Shown here: positions 24,501-35,900 of the stretch, piece after piece
Layout: each line of letters opens with the position of its first letter
Position numbering within the stretch: position 1 is the first letter of the stretch
Origin: Cristatella mucedo
Taxonomy: Eukaryota; Bryozoa; Phylactolaemata; Cristatellidae
Direction of reading: 5' to 3'
Length of the DNA stretch: 64,000 nt
NCBI GenBank assembly: GCA_009760855.2
Contig: WPIO01000034.1
Span: 641,001 to 705,000, forward strand
The notes under the pieces: generated by a model
The model's database searches: none
What the model was told of the DNA's origin: nothing
The model's input: only the letters and a program-made list of their open reading frames with translations
Translations under genes and position numbers: made by a program

Positions 24501-26879
24501 AATCGGCAATCAGCAATCATGCATGTGCACCCTGTGGATCTGCTTTCAAATGTTACAATGTAGTTAAAAAAGGTGGGGTTCACGCCTTCAGCAAAAGGCG
24601 TGAACCCCACCCAACAGTCTAAGAGATGTTCTACCGTGGAATCAAATGCCGCAACAAATGGCATAGCTGGCGGTGCATTCGACACGGTTTGGCTAACCAA
24701 CGTACTTCTCAGTGTAACAGTGTTCTACATGCTTCTGCTTTTGCTCTATCTGTTGCAGGATCATGTTCTGCAAAGGGTCCATCAACTACATACAATCAGT
24801 CATCCAGATGTGGCAAGCACTCTGCTACATCCCACGGAGAAAAATTAGATTTTATTCTTATCACAAATATAATCTACTGTCTTCTTGGGACACAGCAGCA
24901 AGACACAAATACAAATATTAAGTTATATTGTTTTAGTTTGACATCTCTCTACGTTTACCAGCCCGTTGGCAATGGCTAAGCGGGCCTCTTTTGAGCGCTG
25001 CATGGTGTAGTCATTGTGACTTTATCGGGTATGTGGTCTCTTGATGACATCTAATGTTGACTACAGTGTCATAATCCATCTGCAGCCGCATCATGTTATT
25101 ATGTGGCCGTGGCACACACCTGTGTGCACACACTCTCACGCATATTCAAACATATTAGTATACATATGTATATATATATATATACATATACATGCATGCA
25201 CACACATACACATATACATACATACATGCATACATACATACATATGCATATCCACCCATCTGTTGACCAGCACTTTTTTCTCTCACCTTCGTATCATTCA
25301 TGTCCCACCTCTTTTGCACTTCTTCGTAGCACTTGATTAACTCCTGTTGGGCAGTGTGAACACTGACCGAGCCCTCTGTACGTGGCTCCACTTTGGCTTC
25401 CAAGTTGGTCGAAGTATCTTTGGCTGGTTCAGCAGCAGCCTCAGCAGTAGCAGCAGCACCACCGTCATCTGCTTGCTGAGACTTATACTTTGCCGTGGAC
25501 CTTGCAACTTCAAGCAGGTAGGCTGCTAGTAGGCAGCCCTTAGCAACGAGAGCTGTGACGATGTAGCCCCGTGACTTCTCCATTTCACTAAAGACAAAGG
25601 GTAAAAGGTGCAGTACTCCATGAAGCAGGCAGGACAAAGAAATGACACAGCTACTAATATAGGGCAGGTGAATTAGGGGAAACAAGCTAAATAACCAAAA
25701 GAGAAATACAGTAGTACAATTGTGTAGTTCCGAATGTTGTTATGCAGGAACCACTGGCTACCGAGTTGCTTGCCAACTGTGAGATCAATCCTCTCGAGAT
25801 CTGACACGCCCGAACCCACACCCGTCTTGTTGCAGCAGACAAAGGACAGTTCCCTCCGGCTGCTTGGGCTAAGCAAGTGCACCATTCTTTGTCTGATCGG
25901 ACCTCCCTCCTCTCTCTCTCTGTCTCTCTTTGTGGCTATCTCCCCTCCATTCCTATCTCTCTCTCCTCTCTCTCTCTCTCCTCTCTCTCTCTATCTCTCT
26001 CTTTGTGTCTGTCTCCATTCCCTTCCCATCTCTCTTTCCTCTCTTTTTCCGATCAGGCACCGTCTCTGCCTGATCGGAGCTCTTTTCTCTTCCCCTCCCT
26101 CCCTTTCTTTGTCTCTCTGTCTGTCTCTCTTTCGCTCTCTCTCTCTCTCTCTCTCGTGTTCTCTCGCTCCCTCTATCTCTCTCTCTCTCTCTGGTATATT
26201 TGTCTGATCCAATCCCTTCCTATCTCTCTTTCTCCCTTCCTCCCTGTGTCTCTCTTTCTCCGTCAGTGCCTCTCTGCCTCTCTTTCTGTACCTCTGCCTA
26301 TCTCTCTCTCGCTCTCTCTGGTAGCCTCGATGCAAAGTCTGCTAAAGAATAATTTCTAATAGGTAGGCCGGAGCAAGAAAATAAAGGGAGCTACTCTATT
26401 TCACACCAGGCTGCCTTATAGCAGGCTATAGTGGAAGTGAAGTGGGAGCAACAGTCTTACCTTTTGGTAACCGATGATTCCGACTGTGGATCCTCTGTGG
26501 CTCCCATGTAGGCTAACAATTCCGAGGTATTCAGCATTAAAAAAATGCTGTCGGCAAGCTCCCATCCTTGACGAACGAGGTCATACGTGGGCTTATCCCT
26601 GGCAGTGCTCTACAAGGTCACAGATAGCAGTTATGACATCTGCCCACTGCCACTAAGACGGTAAGCAACTACTAGAGAAAGCCACGAAGCATACCGCAAG
26701 ACGGGCTAACATACACCAAAAAAGTGCTCCTAGACACGGCCGGTCCCACCTTACCTTGTGAATGCCTCGACTCAGTTCCACAAAAAAACAGCAACATTGC
26801 GGATGTTCATAAAGAGAGCTGCACAAAACCCGCGTTGAGATGAAAAAGGGAATGCAGCCACGAGGCTGCACACAACTGC

Positions 26880-26917
<38 letters not shown>

Positions 26918-29900
26918 TTGGAGAGAGGAACTGCAGGCAATAGATCGATGCTTGGCAAGTGCTGCTTCACACAGACCAGAAGGGCGTTTCGTTTTAGTAG
27001 GAGTACAAAGCTCTCCGAGCTTACTCCTCAACAGCAAGCATCGGGAGCGAATGGAAGTAGCTATGAGTATGTGCAAGACGCATTTTGCACAACAATACGG
27101 ACTGCCCGGCCCACTGGCTGAGCTTTCTTTAAAGGCGACTTCATTTAGTGCATCAGTGTAGTCTTGACGGTTTCATGGTCACATGACACGTTAGATGACT
27201 CGGGGCAGTACAAGACTGTCAACATGCCCACTCGTCAACATATACCACATGCTCTGCCTTGGCCAAAACATGTTTAAGCTGTTTACTCTATTGTGTGACC
27301 TCTGCTAACGTGCTAGGGGCCACCTGATCCTGAGAGTCTGCTGCTGCCCAAGCATCAATCCCCACTGTCAGTGGGAGGACTCACGGGCAGCTTTTTCGAA
27401 AGCAGCCATGGTTGGCTTGGACTTTGTAGATGCTGACACTCGGGCGTATGTAAACGACGATTGGTCTCCAGTAGCATCACTCGGAGAACCTCGCATCGAG
27501 ACGTGGACCGAAAGTTTATTTGCATCTATCCCGACTGTCAAATTCTGTCTCAATGGCCGGCATCGGTCGGTTGCTAGGTAGCCAAGCGGAGACCCACTGC
27601 CATCTCATACTCGAGAGCAGTGATATTATGGAATGCAGGAATGGCTAGCCAGGGTAACGTTTAGGGTAACGGTTAAGCAAAGCACAACTAAGACGACGGG
27701 CTTGCCAACAGGCCTGGTAGATCTGCCGTCTCAGATTGGACTATCGTTAGGTAGGCTTTCCCTCTTTCGATAAACAAGAGGCGGTTTTTCTACCATGCGG
27801 CTCTAAGGACGTCGGCTGCTTTGTGAGGAGAAGGAGCCCCGTTGCGTTGACAACCACTTCATAGCTCATCTCGAGGTCATGTAAAAAAGTCACGATAGCT
27901 GGCTATGCAGCTAAGAGGCCACTGCAAATGACTGGTTACTACCATGAGCCAACTGCTTACGCGAACGTAATATCATATGACTGTACGATGGCATTCAATA
28001 ACAATTGCCAGCCCTGCTAAAATCTCATCTATCTTCATCACAAATCGTTTCACCCTGCCACTACTTGCGAATTTAATTAAGGCACATTATCTAGTTGATC
28101 AACTTTGTCGGAAGCTGTAGCATGAGATAAGAAAAAGATTTTAAGCAATCGCTGCTTCAAACTGACAGTTTACTTGAATTTAGTTGAACTTCAATGGATA
28201 ATGCATGAGATGTTGCTATAGCTTATTGATATTTGATGTTGAGCTTTTGAGAACTATGATACTTTACCCAGTGAAAAACAAAAGATAGGGCTAGAATGTG
28301 CTTACCTAGTGCAACTGCTTGCAATGAGATGTCAATACATTTTAAGTTCGATGGAAGCATAAACTCTATAAAGAATTCCATGTGCACTTTTTCTCAAAGG
28401 CCACTTACGATAATAATAATAATAACACATCTATTTCTAGGACCACGGATAACTCAATCTAATTTTACAAAGTTTACATTTGATATAAAAGTAACATGAT
28501 CGAATGACTAGCGAAGTTAGCTATGTCACTTAACTATACAGACCATTGCAGGGATATGAAACAACAAAATTTGTCAAATAAGTCAAGCTAGTGAATGTAG
28601 CTAATATGCGATTATGGACTCGATATTAAGCTACTATGGTATTTTAGGTTCACAAAAAATTACTTGGGATTTAAAATGCAATAGCTGTGCACCAAATGCA
28701 AATTATACGCAATCTTCACAAGAGTAGTAGCAAAGCTGCGAAGTTCGGGTCGAAGTCTTCCGCGAAAGATAACGATCAAATTGTTATTTCATTAATTCCA
28801 CCACTCATGGTGAAGCATGGCTTTTTTGTTTGTGTGAAGCTGTCCAACTTAAGTACCATCAACGTATTCGACTGCACCCCATCGAAAAAATGGGTTTGAA
28901 ACTCCTTTTGTAACCAAAACCTCTAAACTTCGGAAACTTTTTACCAAGCCTATCCATCGTTATGAAAACGTTTGAATGAAATTAAGTTGAATTGAATTGA
29001 GAATTGAATGAAAATGAAAGCAAGGATTCGTCGTATGTCGACGGTATACGAGCTAGCTGTAGTTCAACGTGAGTCACTGTTGCAATGCTATAATTATAAG
29101 AACGTCCGTAGCTAGTGACACAATAACTGGGTTGAATAATGCGTAAGTACTGAGACCCATGGCAGGATACAGAAAAAAATAACTAAAAGGTATTCAGAAG
29201 CCGCTGAGCCCTGCCATCATTGAGTATAATTTGGAAAGATCTAGAAAGAGCATACATTACCTCAATCAGAGCGAGTCCAGACAGGTGAAGGGGTACGTGG
29301 TCACTGTGCCGTGACTTGAGGTCGTTATACAATTGCATGCCCTTCTCATAGCCGAGCCTGCAGTGTGTCCAAAAGTTTGAAATGTGCTTGTTGGCGCAAT
29401 GGCACTCGCCATGATATCGAAGCATCGCAGGCAGTCAAACGGAACTCGAGAGTTTAAGCAAGGACACGAGCACACAAAACACACACGTGCATGCACTTGT
29501 GCATGCACCGACAGATGGACGGATGGACACAAGGACTCATGCACGGACAGACAGACTGGAGGACAGACGGACGCACAAAACCCCCACATGAGCAAGCCCG
29601 ATGGTGCCCGGGACAATGAAATTACGTGGTCAGCCAGCAGAGCGACACGTCTCGAAGAGCCTCCTCTAGTTTTTCATCCTTCGACTTCTCCGAGGCCTCT
29701 GCTGCCGGCTCACTTTTCTTGACAGGAGCCTTCTTGGGCGGCTCGGGCAGCACGTACTGAAGTGGATATGTGACCTACAGAGAAAGCTTACAGATGAGGT
29801 CGTGAATGTGTGGTCACGTGATGAAAGCGAGGCATGGCTAGCGCCACATGAACGAAGATCTACAACCAACATCTACACCTGTAAAAGTCTTCAACCCGAA

Positions 29901-32900
29901 CCCGACGGTGGACTTTTTTCTATAGTGGAAACAAGGTAAGAGAACAAAATGCAAACTTAGATTTTCTTAAGGAGTATTTCAACATTTGCAGTCTTTGTAC
30001 ACGGCTAATTTTTTGGGTCATCCACTGTATACAAAGGCCCAGCCAGGCGTACCAACACTTTCAAAAAACCTAGAAAAACTTGCAAAAGCCACCTACGAAT
30101 TTGAAAAACCAAACAGCTTTAACTAAAGAAACAGAAATCCAACTCAGCTACATACCTTACTTTTCATGCTGATGCTAAAAAAGTACTGCAGAGATTAGAG
30201 TAGTGTCGGCCAGTGTTTGACACTAAATGAAAGGGACCACAAACTATTTAAAGTCAATGCTCTACATATTCCACACGAATAAAAAAGGCAAAATGTCAAA
30301 ATATGGCATGTGTAATAGAAATAATAACAGTATGCATAATAAAAATGGTTTCTCTCATCTTCTAAGAAAAATTGACGATAATTTAGCATATTCTGGAACA
30401 CTAGTTACCGAGAGAGCAGTTGGCTGTCAGTCAGCAGTTCAGTTATGGCGAATCAGCTAGTAGGAAGGTTTGCTGTTATTTAAAGGCAGCAGTACACAAA
30501 CTGTCACTCGGTAAAAAACTTGCCTATTTTAATACTTCTTAAACAACTGTACGTTTGTGCCTACCGTAATACTCGTCATGCGGCCTAAATTTTCAAAAAT
30601 AAAAAGCTGGATCCGGTCCAGATTGTGGACTACTTCCAAAAGCTATGAGTAACGTTCAGTGCATTGCAACTAATAAATTACCAGCCCGAGTAATTCAGCT
30701 GAATAGACACGAGGTCACATGAACGTTTCTCAGCTGGGCTAAGTATTTATTAAATACAAGCAAGCAGCAGAAGGCTATATAGCTTCACAAGCTTAGATGC
30801 ATGCAAAAGTGATAATCGCTACTGCTTGGCAGGCTAAAGGTACGACAGCTGACTTTTGCTATAAGGTGCTAGCAGCAGGTATCAAACTCCGTAGCCATGC
30901 TTGGCTGACGTGAGAATCAAAGTTACCAACTTCCATTACTTCCCACAGATCTGCACTCGCTACATACAGAGTACTGTATAGACTTCCAAGAATGTTTCAC
31001 AGACTTTCAGGTCCCTTCCTGTGCAATCAGGTGCTTAAAGTTGGTGGAACAAATCGGCACTAGACTGGTCTGTCATGAGCACCGCAGTTGCCACATTTTA
31101 CCACTTCTAGCTGATCTGCACTGACTCCCAGTCAAGGAACGCATCAACTTCAAGGTTCTGTCACTCGCTTTTAGGTCCCTTCATTCCTTGTCTCCAGTCT
31201 ATTCTGAATCGAATCGCTTGTTGACACCACGTACGAATCTCAAATCGTTTTAAGACCGTTCCTTTAGTTCGTATTCTCTCCACCCTACTTCCGATTGAGG
31301 TTGCGACATCACCTGACTTGACGATATTTAAACAGCAGCTACAACTGCATCTATTAATCACAGCATTTAGTGGGCCCATGTGATTCGTCCTTTGTGTGGT
31401 TACGTGTACTTAAACTCTGCATGCTGCCACTAATCATATTTGCAGGCTGATTCTACACATGTCACCATTAACACTTTTTGACATATTGAATTGTTTTACA
31501 CTTGTTTTTATTGAGCATGATGCCACAAACCATCCAATCACCCTTCCTTTACAGTAAATGTAAAGTAAGTAGACAGAGATTGGGTTCTCTGACTGTGCCA
31601 TAACAAATGCATTATTGTTATTATTATTACTTTATTCTTGGGCTCATGACCAACCTCTCCGACCTGCTTCCTGATCAGACTAGGCATCCTGCTACCCACT
31701 CTTCTGATTCAAGCTACTTAGCCGTGCCTCGAACCAACATCAAATAGTTTACAGACCATGACTTTAGTTGAAATGCTTCACAAGCCTCGAACATATTTCC
31801 AACTGTCATCAAGACATCAGGTGATGATATTGAAAAAGAAGCTAAGTAGCCCATATCATTAATATTATTTTCCCACTGTCTCCTCAAATTTGCTGGGTCA
31901 TCCATTGTAAAATTGTCCTTTGTGAACTAAAGCTTGCTGATTCTTTGCGTGCTGTCTTTAGTTATATTGACATGCTTGTCATGCAGGATGCAGATTTAAT
32001 TCTCTGATAGCACTATACAAATACGTTGCTCCTACTTCTTAATTAATATTGCTATCATCATCATTGGAAGTTATGCACAACACACCTATTTAGGACAGCA
32101 TTTAGAGGGTCCCTGTAAGTCGTCCTTGATGTGCTTATGCGTGCTGACACTGTGCATGCTACCACTAACCACATTCGCATGCTGACCCTGTGCATGTCAC
32201 TCCTAACCATATTATTCGTTTTGTTTGTTTATCAAGCATTATATTATTCACTATTTAATTGAATTTCCCTTTGCAGCAAATGTAAAGCGCCTAGAGAGCG
32301 ATTGAGTTCTCTGAGGGTGCTTTATCAAGTGAATTAATATTATTATTATTATTACCGAGATTACTACGTCTGCCAAAAGTACAAAACATTTAGTTCAGGG
32401 TTCAAATAGAAGCACTCTACTGAAACTGCTATCCTCCGTGTTAACAATGACATTAAACTAGGCAACAATGACGGGAATGTCACTTCCTTAGCTCTGCTAG
32501 ATCTATCAGCTGCCTTCGGCATCATCGATCATGATGTTCTACTTGAACGATTGAAAACAACGATCGATCTGACAGACGAGGCACTGGCATGGTTCAAATC
32601 GCACTTGTCTGATCGTGTTCAATCCGTGTCGTGTGGGGATTGTCAGGTCTCACAGACGAGACGGCTCACCTGTGGAGTCCCTCAAGGGTATGTCCTCGGT
32701 TCCTTGCTGTTCTCTAGTCACACTCAACCTCTGGGAAAACTGGTTAAGGCCCATACAATAGGATATCACTTTTTTTCTGACGATATTCAGCTTCATTTAT
32801 CTTTCCAACCGTCGGAATCTGCTGCAGCAACTGATAAACTTAATGCTTACCTTGCCGACAATGGATCATGGATGGCAGAAAACTTCTTGAAAGTAAATGA

Positions 32901-35900
32901 CGACGAAACCAAACTGGTGCTTATAGGACACCCTAAGCCAGTGGCAGGATTAATAGGCTGTGCTCTTCTAATAGGGGATGCTGTCATGCGACCATCACGA
33001 CGTACTCGAAATTTAGGTTTCATTTTCGACAGCTGCCTAAATTTTAAAACCTTCATTCAGAAGACTGTTTCTGCAGGAAGCCATCATGTGTGATCCCTAT
33101 CTAAGATTAGGATCTGCCTTCCACAGTGGCTTGCAAAGAATTTAACTAGCTCCTTAGTTCTGTCTCAGCTTGATTACTGTAATTCCCTTTCGGCTGGGCT
33201 ACCAATGAAGTCAACTAGGCCACTGCAGCTTGCTATGAATATGGCTGCAAGGCTAGTCTTCAAGTACCAGAGGTTTGAACACGTGTCTCATTTGCTAAAA
33301 GATGGCTGCCGGTTGAGCAACGGATATAGTTCTTGCGCTGATCCACAAGGCCTGCCACGGCTTGGCTCCTTCGTACCTAGCTGAAATGCTTAGCCAGTTT
33401 CAGCCTATCCACGCCCCCTGGTCCTGTATGGACGATACATTTGCTGTTCTATTCCCTGCTTATGGATCGTCGGTGACAGGAGCTTTAGCTCTGCAGGTCC
33501 TAGACTGTGGAACTCACTTCCAAAATTCTTAAGCAAAGACAAGTACTCTCCTGCTGCCGGCTATGGCTCATCCTATTCAAGGTTGCTGAGCTTCTACTTC
33601 CATGCTACTTACGACCTCAACTTCTCTTCTGACTTTGCTATGCTTTCCACTTTCTTATTGTTGTATGAGATGAAATCTGTTGGCTACCGAATGCATACCA
33701 AATGTCGCTTAGGCTGTGAGTGTGCTATACACAACTGTCCTGTCCAATACCCACTTAGTCTGTAAGGCTTTATGGAGTTACAAACGTAGAAACATTACAT
33801 TCAATTCATTAGTTATGCTGACAGGCATGGATCGAACTTACGACTTTGTTCACGTTTTTGTCCTTGGAGAAGGTCATGCAGCCCCTGAGATACCAGCCGG
33901 CACCTCCGGTCTTAGGCAGTTTGTCGTCGGCCATGGGAGGGACATAAATGGTGGCCGACGTGCCGTGATGCAGCATCTCGACTCTGTCAAACTTCTTGTT
34001 TCTCCTGACGACAGCCTTGGCTTTGCTCCAGTATATGTCGAGCGCCGGCATTGGCTGAGAGCCGGCCAGCTTGTGCTGAATCAGCACGGACATCGTCCTC
34101 AGCTTCTCCAGGTAGTCACGATTCTCGTGGCGCACTTGTAGCAGCAACACGTGCTCGCCCTTTTCCAGCATGACCGGAGACTGCAGAAGAAAAAAATGGC
34201 TGCTTGCCTTCCGTGCAGTAAGCAAAAAAGACAAGAGTGCTGTTGGGGTGGACAGAGCACGTATGCGGCTCACATCTGACGGTGTTTCAGCATGAAGCAC
34301 AGTCGGCGAGACTGCATGCGAGGCAGCAAGCTTAAAACGATACGAGGCTATTATCAGGGCTAAAATGTAGCTGGTTGCATAAGATTAGCGCAGCAAAATC
34401 AGCTGCTTCCGCTCAAAAGCAAACGAATCGGCTGTGCCTGATGTATTGTGCGACTCGTGCAGTGACTTGTTAAGCCAAAAAAACATCTCACAGGTAATTG
34501 GTAGGCGGCTGCTGCAGCTACATCGGCGCACTGCTTAGCTGAGCGCTCAAAGTTGGCTCGACTAGCACGAGAAGACTGAATCGATAAATTCAATTAATTT
34601 CCAACTTGAACTCCGACATTTTGGTCATGTTTCTGTCCTTCAGAAAGAGACCAAGCAGGGTGAGACAGGCAGAGGCAGGGTCAGACAGCAAGAGGGCACA
34701 CAGAGACTTTGACAATAGTGATCAACTGAGACAGAAAGAATACGAGTCGGTAGAGCCAGAGCCAGCCACAGCCTACGACTCAGTCAGTTACCTAAAGGTA
34801 TCTTCCAACCGGACATGAATCAGGGATGAAGTTTTAGGTAGCTTGGGAGGCTGCTAGGTATGGACTTACTGCAAAGGTGACGACAAACCAGAGTGAGTGA
34901 CGGTCCTGGAAGCAGCCGCTGCCCCGAAGCTGCATTGACAAGTGGCTGCTGCCTCACCCCAACCCTCCCCCTGCCTGGCACCCTTAGAGCAGGCCGAATA
35001 ATGGTTGGGTTCGCTCGATCTCAGCTTTACCCTGCTCGGATAGGCATCGCCACTGCCGACGTGCTGGCGATTACTGTCGAACAACATCCACAGCTGCGAC
35101 TCGAACGGAGACTCGTAGAGCATGTCACTAAGCAGTGGGCAGTCAGGAACGACTTCACCGGATTTGGTCTACAATATCCCGTCACTCGAGTAAACTAAAC
35201 AGCATCTAATCCACAGTTTGTCTCACACTGCACACGGCTAAATGTAAAGCTACGCACTCGCAGCCAAACTGCCACCGACGGCTGAGGCTTGCAATACGAT
35301 GCATTGATGGTTTGCAATACGATGCATTGATGCAATACGATGGCATGGTAGGAGAAGCTAATGCAAGCAAGCATCCATTCAGCAAACTAACTATCGATCG
35401 AAAGAGCAAACCCTATGTGGTTAATGCCATGCACCAAATCCTATTAGCATCCACCTGTTACACATATTAGGGGATGCTCGATCCTGCACAACACAAGTTG
35501 TTGCTTGCTCTTGGACTTTTTCCTTCAACTTAAAATGTGGGATGACAATAATGCACTCGCATTAACTTCATGACCAGTCAGGAAGTATACATGCTTGCAA
35601 TGACAATTCATATATGACAAAAAAGAAGATCCCTATTTTACCTGTGTAAGCCCTCATCCTTGTATAACCCCCCAATTTGTAACCAATTTCTTTGAAGAAA
35701 GAATAACTCTATTCAATAACTAAATAACATCAAGACTTATAGCAATCACTCGTGTGACTATCACTATCCTTTGCAAGAGAGGGTAATGATAATGCTCTGT
35801 CCATCTTCCTCATTGGTATTACGGGCTTTAAATTTAGTGAAAACTTAAGTTACATAATCCTAATAACTCGTCGCTACCGCCGTCGTCGTCGCTACCGCCG

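Larger units (their letters stand above)
21480..34885 (+). repeat. Segmental duplication, copy B
   Basis: This is the partner of copy A and contains TPP2 exons E23-E18. It ends just left of E17: similarity runs through GCAAAGGTGA.GACA at about 34,880 and stops before the coding bases of E17. The left edge near 21,480 coincides with the left edge of the window for copy A, so the duplication may extend further left in the genome. Confidence 0.85.

Noticed and set aside
24572-24625. Helitron 3' end at the hairpin
   Set aside because: CTAA is followed by G rather than T and no matching 5' TC end or helicase sequence is seen.
25734-26359. Long overlapping plus-strand frames rich in Ser and Leu
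   Set aside because: They follow the CT-rich tract; low complexity, several frames open at once.
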